Below are positions 44,002 through 54,297 of a stretch of DNA of 64,000 bases, one piece after another. The notes under the pieces were generated by a model that saw only the letters and a program-made list of their open reading frames with translations, did no database searches and was not told where the DNA came from. Made by a program: the position numbers and the translations under genes. Origin of the DNA: Acidobacteriota bacterium (lineage in GTDB: Bacteria; Acidobacteriota; Vicinamibacteria; Vicinamibacterales; UBA823); contig PCAK01000032.1 of assembly GCA_002730525.1 (NCBI GenBank), forward strand, positions 1 to 64,000. The letters are read 5' to 3'. Position 1 is the first letter of the stretch; each line of letters begins with the position of its first letter.

Positions 44002-44267
44002 GCCGAGGCGCGAGCGGCCACTGCAACGTGTCGTCGCCGTAGGTCCGACGCGACGCCTTCACAAACCGTCGCAGCGGGCACTGCTAATGAACGCCTGCGC
44101 GGCCCCAGGCAGTCGACTGGTGTGCGCCTCGGTCGCCAACACCTCGTCCGTGCCGTCCGCTCTTCCTCGGACCCACAGAATATGCAGGGTTTCCGTCTGC
44201 GGATCGTTCGCCACCTGCGCCAAGACGGCAGCGTGGTGGCGGTCGGTGAGGATGCGCCCGCGAAGCT

Positions 44268-44486
44268 CTAGGAGTCCGGTGGTCGAGAGGTCTTCGTGTG
44301 GGGTGATGCCGAGCGCTTGTAGTCCAGGTCGTCGGAGCAGGTGTGCCAGCCGACCGGTCCGCCGTGCTGGCACAACGCCTCGGGCGGCGTCTTCGGCCCG
44401 AGCACTGACGGCCCTGGCTGCGGCGTCGGAGGCTTGGACGTCGGTGTCCGGTCGTCGGGCATAGTGGAACGTGAGTTGTTCTTCAC
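44268..44486 (-). CDS. Small hypothetical protein
   Basis: A possible 72-residue protein. It starts at GTG 44486 with GGAGGGGAG 7 bases upstream, inside the end of the 44487 frame. The sequence is proline- and threonine-rich at first (TPTSKPPTPQPGPSVLGPK) and has two cysteines and histidines (ALCQHGGPVGWHTCS). No family match is known to me. It follows the 44487 frame directly (TAG then GTG), so it could equally be a continuation interrupted by a stop. Confidence 0.35.
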   Translation of the reverse strand: MKNNSRSTMPDDRTPTSKPPTPQPGPSVLGPKTPPEALCQHGGPVGWHTCSDDLDYKRSASPHTKTSRPPDS

Positions 44487-44705
44487 CTACTCGCTCCCCT
44501 CCGTCAGTTCGTCCGCGTTGGTCGGCACCGGGCCGGGCAGGTCGTGCGGGATCTCGACGAGAATCTCCGCGGACAGCGGGAAGTCCGGGATGTCGGGCCA
44601 GGAGGCTTCCATCAGCCAGCCCGCCTTGGTCTGCGGGAAGTTGTGCGGAGATTTCCGTCCAAGCGGGTCGTTCGATTCCACCGGCGACTTCGAGAAGTTG
44701 GGCAT
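44487..44705 (-). CDS. Small hypothetical acidic protein
   Basis: A possible 72-residue protein starting at ATG 44705 with a weak ribosome binding site. Its sequence is well structured for a coding region: PNFSKSPVESNDPLGRKSP, AGWLMEASWPDIPDFPLSA, ending in an acidic tail. It stops at TAG directly before the GTG of the next frame. It has no family match that I recognise. Another, longer open frame overlaps it in the same direction, so the reading is uncertain. Confidence 0.35.
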   Translation of the reverse strand: MPNFSKSPVESNDPLGRKSPHNFPQTKAGWLMEASWPDIPDFPLSAEILVEIPHDLPGPVPTNADELTEGSE

Positions 44706-44800
44706 GTAGTTTCTCTAACGACAGTTCACCTGACTGGTGCCTCTCCCACAAACTCACCGCCTCGCCGGAAAGTTTCGCTTCCGCGCGGTCCCACGCCCTG

Positions 44801-45428
44801 GTCTCGAAGCCCGAAGCGCTCCGCCGGTTCCGCGCGGACTTCGTCGAACTGGCGTCGGTGATCGACGAACTCGACAGCAACCCGCTGCCGGCCTCTTACG
44901 AGGTGCGGCTGCAGTCGGACCCGGCACTCGGGTCGGCGGTCGACGATCTCGCCGACGCGCTGCGGGGCGCGGCCGGGGTCGCCGATGTCCGCTACGATCG
45001 TGAGTTGATCGCGCGGATCTCGATGGCCGTCACCGCGTTGCGCGCCCTCGTCGTGCTCGCGCTGGTCATCGCGGCGGCGCTGACCGTGGCCAACGTCGTC
45101 CGCCTCGCCGGGCACACCCGCCGAGCAGAGCTGGAGATCATGCGACTCGTCGGTGCACCGCTGGCCTACGTGCGGGGGCCGTTCGTCGTCGAGGGGATGC
45201 TGCAGGGCGGGGTCGGAGCGGCGCTGGCGCTCGGGATGCTGTGGGGGGGCGTTCGCGCTGGGCGAGTTCTATTACGGTTCGATGATTGCGACGCTGCTGA
45301 GTGCCACACCGGCGACGTTTCTCCCGATCGAACTGTGTGCCATCTTGCTGGCGGGCGGCTTGGCGGTCGGTTCGGTGGGTGGCATGGTCGGCGCACGGCG
45401 CACGGCTCGGGCCTCGCGCGCGGTTTGA
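44801..45428 (+). pseudogene. ftsX: Cell-division protein FtsX, truncated and frameshifted
   Basis: FtsX homology begins abruptly at about 44801 with LVSKPEALRRFRADFVELA and NPLPASYEVRL, in the extracellular domain. Next come a first visible helix (ALRALVVLALVIAAALTVANVV), the motif GHTRRAELEIMRLVGAP, and then GMLQGGVGAALALGMLWGG. At a run of seven G at 45243-45249 the frame shifts. The remaining C-terminal helices (ATFLPIELCAILLAGGLAVG) and the stop at 45428 continue in a different frame. The N-terminal half, including the first helix and half of the extracellular domain, is missing and replaced by unrelated sequence. An intact copy with ftsE must lie elsewhere if the cell uses FtsEX. Confidence 0.78.
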
Positions 45429-45893
45429 CAGCGCCCGACGGGGGTCCTAGACTGGGAATCACACCTCGGACATGACGAAAAGTCATATGCCATTCGGTCT
45501 TAGCCAGCGGGCGCGCTCGCGGGCTCTCCCCGCGTCGGCTCGAGCGGACTTCTACCGGGAAGAATTCATCAAGCATCAACGCTGCCTCCAGCAGCAGCGC
45601 GAGTACTTTTCAGACGGCGCCATCACGGATGCCGAGACGGCGTTGTCACGAATCCTCGCACAATTGGACCGGCTGTGCTGCAAGGACGACGCCGACGAGG
45701 TCCTCGGCCGGCTGCTGCGGCAGTTCGACTTGGTTACCCGTGTGTCGGCGTCTGCGGATCCACGTAACGTTCACTGACAGATCGCAAACCCGGGGGTGTA
45801 CCGAGTCGCCATCGAGCGTGAGGGCGGAGTGTGTCCGTTCGCATCGGCTCGGTGGTCGACGGCGGCCGTCGCCCGTCTCACGATCACACTGAT
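45429..45893. other. 465-base gap before rnr
   Basis: It contains one possible gene (45472-45777). The rest, on both sides of that frame, shows no other feature I can support. Confidence 0.5.
45472..45777 (+). CDS. Small hypothetical protein
   Basis: A 101-residue possible protein with no known family. It starts at ATG 45472, or at ATG 45487. The predicted helical part YREEFIKHQRCLQQQREYF and ALSRILAQLDRLCCKDDADE is followed by a basic helix VLGRLLRQFDLVTR. No signal peptide is seen and there is no clear ribosome binding site. It sits between the ftsX remnant and rnr, a region with other degraded sequence, so it may itself be a remnant. Confidence 0.4.
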   Translation: MTKSHMPFGLSQRARSRALPASARADFYREEFIKHQRCLQQQREYFSDGAITDAETALSRILAQLDRLCCKDDADEVLGRLLRQFDLVTRVSASADPRNVH

Positions 45894-48155
45894 ATGACAA
45901 CTCTCGACGACCTACTAGAACGTATTCGCACGCGCGTCGACCATCCCGCGACGGTGGCCGAACTTCAACAGGCCCTTCGGATCCCGCGGGATCAGCGGCA
46001 GGGCTTCCAGCGGCGGCTCAAAGCGCTCGTCGCGTCCGGCGCCATGGTGCGTATCCGGGGCAACCGCTACGGGCTGCCCGACAAGATGAACCTGGTGGTG
46101 GGCCGGGTACAGACCAACCCACGCGGGTTCGGTTTCGTGAAGCCCGAGGCGGCGACCGGCGCCGACGAGGACATCTACATTGCCGGGGCCAACCTCAATC
46201 AGGCGATGCACGGCGACCGGGTGGTCACCCGACTGGAACGCCGCGGCCAGGGCGGCCGGACCGAAGGGCGCATCGTCCGGATTCTCGAGCGCCGGGCCGC
46301 GACACTGGTCGGTCGGTACGACACCGACGAGTCCGGCCTCGGTTTCGTCGTGCCGTTCGACCGCCGGATCATCATGGACGTCCACATCCCGGCCAAGGAG
46401 CACGGCACGGCCAAGCGGGGCGACATCGTTGTCGTCGAGCTCACGCGCTGGCCCACCGCGACACGCAACCCGATCGGCCGTGTCACGGAAGTCCTCGGCG
46501 ACCGGGACGCGCCCGGCGTCGACATCGAGATCATCCTGCGCAAGCACGGGATTCCCGACGAGCACGGCGCGGGAGCGGTTCGAGAGGCCGAACAACTCGG
46601 CGCCGAGGTGCGCGACCGCGATCGCCGGGGGCGGACCGACTTTCGCGCGCTGACGACGGTGACGATCGACGGCGAGACCGCCCGCGACTTCGACGATGCG
46701 ATCACGCTCGAACGGCTGCCGAACGGGCATTACTGGCTCGGCGTGCACATTGCCGATGTCTCGCACTACGTGCGGCCCGGCAGTGAACTGGATCGCGAGG
46801 CTCGCGAGCGGGGCACGTCGGTCTACTTCCCGGAGCGGGCGGTGCACATGTTTCCGTCCGCCCTCTCGACCGGGCTCTGCAGTCTCAATCCCCATGTCGA
46901 TCGGCTCGTGCAGTCGTGCCTGATGGAGGTCACCGACCGAGGCAAGGTCGTGCGGCACGAACTGCACGACGGCATCATCCGCAGCGATGCTCGAATGACC
47001 TATACGGAGGTCTCGGCGATTGTGGCCGAGCGCGACGCCGCGATGCGGGAGCAGTATGCCGAGTTGGTCCCGCTGTTCGAGTTGATGCACGACCTGTTCG
47101 AGGTATTGGCCCGCCGCCGCCGCCGCCGTGGCTCGATTGACTTCGATCTGAAGGAGCCCGAGATCGTGCTCGACGACGCCGGGCTGGTCGCCGCCATCAC
47201 GGCGGCCGAGCGGCACGTCGCGCACCGCATCATCGAGGAGTTCATGCTGTTGGCCAACGAGGTCGTGGCGGAGCACCTCGATTCGGCGGAGATGCCGGCG
47301 CTCTACCGGGTGCATGACCCACCCGATTTGACGAAGGTTGCCGAGTTTGAGGAGTTCATCACGACGCTCGGCTACAGCCTTGCGGTTCCCGAAGGGCGGG
47401 TGACCCCGAAGCATTTCCAGCGGCTGGTCGAGCGGATTCGAGGCACGCCGGAGGAGAAGCCGATCGCGTTCCTCATGCTGCGGACGATGCAGAAGGCGCG
47501 GTACGACCCCACCTGCATCGGCCACTTCGGCCTGGCGGCGTCGAGTTACACCCACTTCACGTCGCCCATTCGGCGGTATCCCGACCTCGTCGTCCATCGG
47601 GCGCTGCGGCGCATGCGATCCGGGAAGCTGCCGGTCGCCAAACGCCGAGAGCTGTGCGAGGCGTTGCCCGAACTCGCGACCGGAACCTCCGAGTTGGAGC
47701 GACGGGCCGTAGAGGCCGAGCGCGAGCTGATGCAGTGGAAGAAGGTCAGGTTCATGGCCGACAAGGTCGGCGATGAATTCGAGGGCTACGTCATCGGCGT
47801 CACGTCGTTCGGATTGTTCGTGGAACTGGTCGAGCACTTCGTCGAGGGGCTCGTGCACATTTCGAGCATGGCCGACGACTACTACCGGTTCGTAGAGCGG
47901 GAGCACGTCCTGTTCGGGGAGGCGACCGGGAAGACCTACCGGCTCGGGGATCGGGTTCAGGTGCAGGTCGTCCGCGTCGATTCCGAGCGGCGCCAGGTCG
48001 ATCTGGGTCTCGTCGAGATTCTGGAAGCGGTTCGGGCCTCCGAGCGCAACCGCGGCGCCCGCCGCAGCCGCGTGAAGCCGAAGGCAGAAACGCGAGGGCC
48101 GCGCCCGACCCGCGAGCGTCGCCCGAGCCGCCCGCGGCGCCGGCGCCGGCGCTGA
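45894..48155 (+). CDS. rnr: Ribonuclease R
   Basis: A 753-residue RNase II/RNase R family 3'-5' exoribonuclease. The domain order is an N-terminal winged helix (residues 1-65), two cold-shock domains (to about 220), the RNB catalytic domain with the magnesium-binding aspartates in IDGETARDFDDAITLE (D259-D268), and an S1 domain (GDEFEGYVIGVTSFGLFVEL). The C-terminal tail is strongly basic (RPSRPRRRRRR), as in RNase R of other bacteria. ATG 45894 is chosen because MTTLDDLLERIR begins the winged helix; an upstream start at 45831 adds 21 unlike residues. The selB gene follows after 17 bases. Confidence 0.95.
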   Translation: MTTLDDLLERIRTRVDHPATVAELQQALRIPRDQRQGFQRRLKALVASGAMVRIRGNRYGLPDKMNLVVGRVQTNPRGFGFVKPEAATGADEDIYIAGANLNQAMHGDRVVTRLERRGQGGRTEGRIVRILERRAATLVGRYDTDESGLGFVVPFDRRIIMDVHIPAKEHGTAKRGDIVVVELTRWPTATRNPIGRVTEVLGDRDAPGVDIEIILRKHGIPDEHGAGAVREAEQLGAEVRDRDRRGRTDFRALTTVTIDGETARDFDDAITLERLPNGHYWLGVHIADVSHYVRPGSELDREARERGTSVYFPERAVHMFPSALSTGLCSLNPHVDRLVQSCLMEVTDRGKVVRHELHDGIIRSDARMTYTEVSAIVAERDAAMREQYAELVPLFELMHDLFEVLARRRRRRGSIDFDLKEPEIVLDDAGLVAAITAAERHVAHRIIEEFMLLANEVVAEHLDSAEMPALYRVHDPPDLTKVAEFEEFITTLGYSLAVPEGRVTPKHFQRLVERIRGTPEEKPIAFLMLRTMQKARYDPTCIGHFGLAASSYTHFTSPIRRYPDLVVHRALRRMRSGKLPVAKRRELCEALPELATGTSELERRAVEAERELMQWKKVRFMADKVGDEFEGYVIGVTSFGLFVELVEHFVEGLVHISSMADDYYRFVEREHVLFGEATGKTYRLGDRVQVQVVRVDSERRQVDLGLVEILEAVRASERNRGARRSRVKPKAETRGPRPTRERRPSRPRRRRRR

Positions 48156-48172
48156 CCCCGGTTCACCTTCCC

Positions 48173-50143
48173 ATGAAGACGACGGTCATCGGTACCGCGG
48201 GGCACATCGACCACGGCAAGAGCACGCTCGTGCGCGCGCTGACCGGCACCGACCCCGATCGCTTGAAGGAAGAGAAGGATCGCGGGATCACGATCGACCT
48301 GGGCTTTGCGCACTACGCTCAGCCGGACGGCGCCGTGCTGTCGTTCGTGGATGTGCCCGGACACGAGCGATTCGTCAAGAACATGCTCGCGGGGGTCAGT
48401 GGCATCAACGCAGTCCTCCTCGTCGTGGCGGCCGACGAGTCGGTGATGCCCCAGACGCGCGAGCACTTCGATATCTGTCGGTTGCTCCATGTCGGCCGGG
48501 GCGTCATCGCTCTGACGAAGGCCGATCTGGTCGATGCGGAGACGCTCGAGCTTGCGAAGCTCGAGGTCTCCGAACTGGTGGCCGACTCCTTCCTGGCCGA
48601 CGCGCCGATCGTTCCGGTGTCGGCGGTGGGCGGCGACGGGCTCGACGCACTCAAGTCCGCGCTGGCCGAGGTCACCCGCGACGCGCCCGCGGCGGGCGGT
48701 GCCGGCGCGGTGCGCCTTCCGATCGATCGGGTGTTCTCGATGCGCGGCTTCGGCACCGTGGTCACGGGGACGCTGGCGACTGGACAGTTGAACGTCGATG
48801 GCGAGTTGCTGCTGCTGCCGGCCGGGCGCCGCGTGAAGGTGCGCGGGTTGCAGGTGCACGGTGCGAAGCAGGCGCAGGCCGAGGCGGGCCGGCGGGTCGC
48901 GGTGAATCTCGGGGGTGTCGAGTTGGCGGAGGTCAGTCGTGGCGAGTCGCTCGTCACGCCCGACTGTTTCGAGACGACCCGTCGCTTCGACGGCGTGGTC
49001 GAACTGCTGGCCAGTGCCAAGCCGCTTCGGCACGGCGCACGGGTGCGGTTTCACCATGGCACCAGCGAGGTCCTGGGTCGGGTCGCCGTGTCGGGGCCGG
49101 TCGGCGCCGCGCCCGATTCCGGCTCGGCCGGCCGATCGGTAGCCGACGGCGAGATCACACCGGGGGGAAGCGCCTACGTGCGGGTTCGGCTGGAAGCGCC
49201 GGCGGTGCTGACGCGCGGTGACCGCTACGTCCTGCGGGCCTACTCGCCCTCCATGACCATCGCCGGTGGCGTCGTGCTCGATCCCCAGCCGCCGCGCCTT
49301 GGCGTCCGAACTGTGGGAGGTCGGCGACGGTTCGACCGGCTGAACAGGCCCCCGGAGCTTTCTAGCGTGGACGACCGCTTGCTGGCCGCGGCGCGCGTCG
49401 TCATCGAGGAGCAGGCCGGCCACGGGTTGGAGGTGTCGGCGTTGGTCCGTCGGCTCGGCGCCTCATCCGACGCGCTCGAACGCATCGTCGAGCAGCTCGA
49501 GGCCGACGGCGCAGCGGTGCGAGTCGGGGATCGCCTGGTGGCGCCCGCGGTGCTCGACGCTGGCCGCGACCACTTGCTGGCGGCGCTCTCGACCTACCAC
49601 CGCGACCACCCGCTGTCGGAAGGCTTGCCGCGCGAGGAAGCGCGTGAGCGCCTCTTTCGCCACGCAGACGGCAGCGTCTTCGAGCGCGTGCTGGCAGATC
49701 TGGTCGCCGGCGACCGGATCGCCGCGCGCGGCCACCTCGCGCTGGTCAGCCACCGCGTGTCGCTGTCAGCCGACGAGGAGCGGGCGCGCGACGCGATCGC
49801 CGAGGCGGTGCGTCAGGGCGGCCTGGCCCCACCCGATGCAGCGGGGCTGGCGGCACTGGGGGGCGTCGACGCTGCGGTGGGCAACCGAGTTGTGAAACTG
49901 CTGATCCGCCAGAAAGTGCTCGTGAAGGTGGACGCGCTGGTCTTTCATGCCGAGACGCTGCTGCGCCTCAAGACCGAAGTGTCCGCGTTGAAACCCGAGG
50001 GGAGTGTCGAGCCGGTCCGGGTCGACGTGGGCACGTTCAAGGAGCGCTACGACATCACGCGCAAGTACGCCATTCCGCTACTCGAGTTTCTGGACCGTGA
50101 GCGCGTGACGCGGCGGGTGGGGCAGGGGCGCGTCGTGCTGTGA
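48173..50143 (+). CDS. selB: Selenocysteine-specific translation elongation factor SelB
   Basis: A 656-residue SelB, the EF-Tu-like GTPase that delivers Sec-tRNA(Sec) to in-frame UGA codons. G1 is [12 protein letters not shown], the GTPase switch contains GITIDLGF, G3 is [13 protein letters not shown] and G4 is TKADLVD. After domains 2 and 3, the C-terminal half (from about residue 390) shows the repeated winged-helix layout used to bind the SECIS hairpin ([29 protein letters not shown] at the end, split here by my reading). True selA, selC and selD genes are not in this window; the two exported SelA-like genes are not replacements. Confidence 0.95.
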   Translation: MKTTVIGTAGHIDHGKSTLVRALTGTDPDRLKEEKDRGITIDLGFAHYAQPDGAVLSFVDVPGHERFVKNMLAGVSGINAVLLVVAADESVMPQTREHFDICRLLHVGRGVIALTKADLVDAETLELAKLEVSELVADSFLADAPIVPVSAVGGDGLDALKSALAEVTRDAPAAGGAGAVRLPIDRVFSMRGFGTVVTGTLATGQLNVDGELLLLPAGRRVKVRGLQVHGAKQAQAEAGRRVAVNLGGVELAEVSRGESLVTPDCFETTRRFDGVVELLASAKPLRHGARVRFHHGTSEVLGRVAVSGPVGAAPDSGSAGRSVADGEITPGGSAYVRVRLEAPAVLTRGDRYVLRAYSPSMTIAGGVVLDPQPPRLGVRTVGGRRRFDRLNRPPELSSVDDRLLAAARVVIEEQAGHGLEVSALVRRLGASSDALERIVEQLEADGAAVRVGDRLVAPAVLDAGRDHLLAALSTYHRDHPLSEGLPREEARERLFRHADGSVFERVLADLVAGDRIAARGHLALVSHRVSLSADEERARDAIAEAVRQGGLAPPDAAGLAALGGVDAAVGNRVVKLLIRQKVLVKVDALVFHAETLLRLKTEVSALKPEGSVEPVRVDVGTFKERYDITRKYAIPLLEFLDRERVTRRVGQGRVVL

Positions 50144-50145
50144 GG

Positions 50146-50298
50146 CTAGTCCTGCGGGTCGTCGCCTTCGCGGGTGGCGTCGCGGAAGTTCCTGATTCCC
50201 CGTCCGATGCCCCGGCCGAGGGCCGGCAGGCGATTGGCACCGAAAATCATCAGGACGATCAGCACGATGACCAGCAGTTCGGCAACGCCAATGCCCAT
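50146..50298 (-). CDS. tatA: Sec-independent protein translocase subunit TatA/E
   Basis: A 50-residue protein too short for most gene callers. It starts with a hydrophobic helix ([20 protein letters not shown]), has the conserved phenylalanine-glycine hinge ([14 protein letters not shown]), and ends in a polar tail ([14 protein letters not shown]). A GGGAG site lies 5 bases upstream of the ATG. This is the TatA/TatE layout, which forms the Tat pore with TatB and TatC. It is convergent with selB, with only 2 bases between the stop codons. Tat export suits the many twin-arginine proteins in this window. Confidence 0.9.
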   Translation of the reverse strand: MGIGVAELLVIVLIVLMIFGANRLPALGRGIGRGIRNFRDATREGDDPQD

Positions 50299-50442
50299 GG
50301 AGGCTCCCTTCGCGACGGTTCGATTCTACCCCGGCTTTTGCCAATCCACGCGCGGAGGCGGTAGACTGCAAGAAAGACGCGGCGCGCCGGACTGAACCGC
50401 TTCGGAGCGTGTCGGCGTGTGGCCGGAGGTTGAGACGGACTC

Positions 50443-50895
50443 ATGTTAGAAGACGATCGCTACACCGTTGGCGTGTTCGAAGATGTCGGCGCCGCGGAGC
50501 GTGTGCTGGCCGCCCTCGCGGCGAAAGAGTTTCCTTCTGACTCGCTGAGCGTGGTCGCCGCCGACGCGCCTGCGGTATCGGCGCTCCTGGAAAAGACCTT
50601 CGGCGACGATGGCGCGACGCTCGACGTGCGCGCCGTCGGCGTGCTCAGGCTGCGTGGATCGATCGTGGACGCGCTACAGGGCGGCGAGGGTGCGCTCGCC
50701 GCGACGGGCATCGCCGCCACGATGAAGCGGGTTGGGTTCCAGGCCCACGACGGCTACATCTACGAAACGCTGACCATGCGGGGTGGCGTGCTCGTCGCCA
50801 TCCGGAGCGAGCCGCGGGCGGCAGATGCGCTCGCGCTGCTGCATGCCTACGGTGGCGGCAACGCCGCAATCGGCGCGTGGACCGGCAGGGTCTGA
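50443..50895 (+). CDS. General-stress-protein 17M-like domain protein
   Basis: A 150-residue protein whose N-terminal half (YTVGVFEDVGAAERVLAALAA, then DSLSVVAADAPAV) resembles the general stress protein 17M/YflT domain, a small alpha/beta module. The second half repeats the pattern less clearly (YETLTMRGGVLVAIRSEPRAADALALL). It has a glycine-rich segment between the two. There is no signal peptide. It may act in stress response or as a regulatory domain; the function is not known. Confidence 0.7.
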   Translation: MLEDDRYTVGVFEDVGAAERVLAALAAKEFPSDSLSVVAADAPAVSALLEKTFGDDGATLDVRAVGVLRLRGSIVDALQGGEGALAATGIAATMKRVGFQAHDGYIYETLTMRGGVLVAIRSEPRAADALALLHAYGGGNAAIGAWTGRV

Positions 50896-51052
50896 CGAGG
50901 CTGGACGCGACCAGAATCGGCAACACGGCGTCCTAAGGAGCATGAGGCGGAATCGGGTCCGGTCGTGGTCCGGGTCGGCGCGGATCGACGATTGAGACTG
51001 AGCGGGCAACTGGTATGGCGCGGAAAGCCGGCATCGGCAGTGGAAGGCGTCG

Positions 51053-52000
51053 GTGACGGCGCGGCTGGTTTCACTCTGGAAGATCGTGTTGGCCGCGTTG
51101 GCGCCCGACCCCGGGACGGCCGCGCCCCACACCTCGCTCCGGTCCGACGACGGTCCACCCGTTCCGATCTTCGGGGCCTCCACACATCCTCAGCGGTTCA
51201 GCCGAGCCTTCGGCGTGTCGGTCGGGAGCCACGTCGCGATCTTCGTGATCGCTGGCTTCATCGCCGCGATGCTGGACGCGCGGCGCGAGACCCCGTTCCT
51301 GCCCGATCTCAGAAGCTTCGACATCGTCTGGGTCCCGATGGAGGGGCCGGGCGGGGGCGGTGGCGGCGGCGGCAACGAGATGCCCGCGCCGCCCCGACAG
51401 GTCGAACTGGAAGGGCCCGACGACACGTCGGTGCCGGTCAGCGCACCGCCCGAACTGGAAGATCCGGAGGTGGAGGACGAGCCGCCTGACGAACCCGAAC
51501 AGGAGATGAACATTCCGGCTCGAACGCTGGCGTCGTCGAACCAGACACTCCCCGGCGTGATGCAGGGGCTGCCGGTCGCGCAGGCGATGTCGCTCTCGCA
51601 GGGGCTGGGCATCGGCGGCGGCGGTGGGACCGGTGAAGGGACGGGGATCGGTCCGGGGACCGGCGCGGGCCTCGGGCCCGGTGAAGGCGGTGGGGCCGGC
51701 GGGGGCGTCTACCGCCCCGGTGCCGGCATCGTTCTGCCGCGACCGATTCGAGAGGTCAAGCCGCAGTACACTGCCGATGCGATGCGGGCCAAGGTGCAGG
51801 GCTCGGTCTGGATCGAGGCCGTCGTCACGCCGGAAGGCACGGTCGGCGACGTGCGCGTGACGAAGTCACTGGACCGCGTCTTCGGTCTCGACGAGGAGGC
51901 GATGCGGGCGGCGCGTCAGTGGCGCTTCGTCCCCGGCACGCGATTCGGCCAGCCGGTGGCGGTGCTGGTCGTGATCGAATTGACGTTCACGCTGCGCTGA
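51053..52000 (+). CDS. TonB-family energy-transducing protein
   Basis: A 315-residue TonB-like protein. It has a cytoplasmic N-terminus of about 55 residues, one membrane helix (VGSHVAIFVIAGFIAAML), a long Gly/Pro/Glu-rich periplasmic spacer (residues 100-215), and a C-terminal TonB domain (REVKPQYTADAMRAKVQGSVWIEAVV, then FGLDEEAMRAARQWRFVPG). The C-terminus couples the proton gradient to outer-membrane receptors. The glycine-rich spacer is unlike the Pro-Lys spacer of E. coli TonB. GTG 51053 is the start. No exbB or exbD is nearby. A two-way terminator follows at 52026. Confidence 0.9.
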   Translation: MTARLVSLWKIVLAALAPDPGTAAPHTSLRSDDGPPVPIFGASTHPQRFSRAFGVSVGSHVAIFVIAGFIAAMLDARRETPFLPDLRSFDIVWVPMEGPGGGGGGGGNEMPAPPRQVELEGPDDTSVPVSAPPELEDPEVEDEPPDEPEQEMNIPARTLASSNQTLPGVMQGLPVAQAMSLSQGLGIGGGGGTGEGTGIGPGTGAGLGPGEGGGAGGGVYRPGAGIVLPRPIREVKPQYTADAMRAKVQGSVWIEAVVTPEGTVGDVRVTKSLDRVFGLDEEAMRAARQWRFVPGTRFGQPVAVLVVIELTFTLR

Positions 52001-52025
52001 GCGCCGGCGCGCGTCGGTACAAGAA

Positions 52026-52064
52026 AAAGGCCTGACGGGCGATCGCCCGCCAGGCCTTTGTTGT
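52026..52064. terminator. Bidirectional terminator between tonB and groEL
   Basis: A long perfect stem is formed by AAAGGCCTG (52026-52034) and CAGGCCTTT (52051-52059), with a second inner stem CGGGCGATCGCCCG between them. T and A runs flank both sides, so it can stop transcription from both directions. The adjacent genes are convergent. Confidence 0.8.
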
Positions 52065-52092
52065 CTATTGAGCCTGGAAGCAGGATTCGGAC

Positions 52093-52127
52093 GTAGGGCG
52101 GGGCTTCAGCCCCGCCATGCGACCTAC
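52093..52127. repeat. REP-like palindrome downstream of groEL
   Basis: GGCGGGGCT (52097-52105) and AGCCCCGCC (52108-52116) form a 9-bp stem with a 2-base loop. An outer arm, GTAGG (52093-52097) with CCTAC (52123-52127), is added by a bulge. The sequence resembles intergenic palindromes that recur in high-GC genomes. Only one copy is seen in this window, so repeat status is inferred from its shape. Confidence 0.5.
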
Positions 52128-52146
52128 GGCTTCCGGCCGTCGGTCC

Positions 52147-54160
<2,014 letters not shown>

Positions 54161-54229
54161 GGCCTCAACTCCACTCTCCCGAATTAGTTATGAGATAGAA
54201 CGTTCCGGGGATCCGGACGCCACGGACTG

Positions 54230-54256
54230 CTAGCAGTCAGCCCGGGCAGCTGCTAA
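54230..54256 (-). promoter_or_regulatory. Degenerate CIRCE-like operator upstream of groES
   Basis: CTAGCAGTC and AGCTGCTAA are separated by exactly 9 bases (54239-54247), the spacing of the CIRCE operator TTAGCACTC-N9-GAGTGCTAA bound by the heat-shock repressor HrcA. Thirteen of 18 arm positions match. The outer TAGCA and TGCTAA bases are kept and the inner GC differs. The position, about 70-95 bases before the groES start, is right. It may be a diverged HrcA site. Confidence 0.5.
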
Positions 54257-54297
54257 TTATGGTGCTGGTGGCAGGTGATGTCAAGCCTGCCGCGGGT

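Larger units (their letters stand above)
44002..44800. other. 800-base segment inserted in front of the truncated ftsX
   Basis: This stretch holds no confident gene. Two tandem 72-codon frames run along the minus strand (44268-44705), and another frame is open across 44059-44880. It ends exactly where recognisable ftsX sequence begins on the plus strand, so it probably replaced the ftsX start region. Its composition shows no obvious transposase. Confidence 0.5.

Noticed and set aside
43994-44464. A plus-strand frame after gatB
   Set aside because: It starts inside the end of gatB without a ribosome binding site and its sequence is serine- and arginine-rich without motifs. It is the antisense of the minus-strand frames.
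45915-47906. A 663-codon open frame on the minus strand
   Set aside because: It is antisense to rnr, whose catalytic aspartates and S1 domain are intact. Its sequence is low in complexity and has no motif.
48173-50442. A tRNA(Sec) gene or SECIS element near selB
   Set aside because: I found no cloverleaf-like sequence and no in-frame UGA followed by a convincing hairpin by eye. A tRNA model search would decide.
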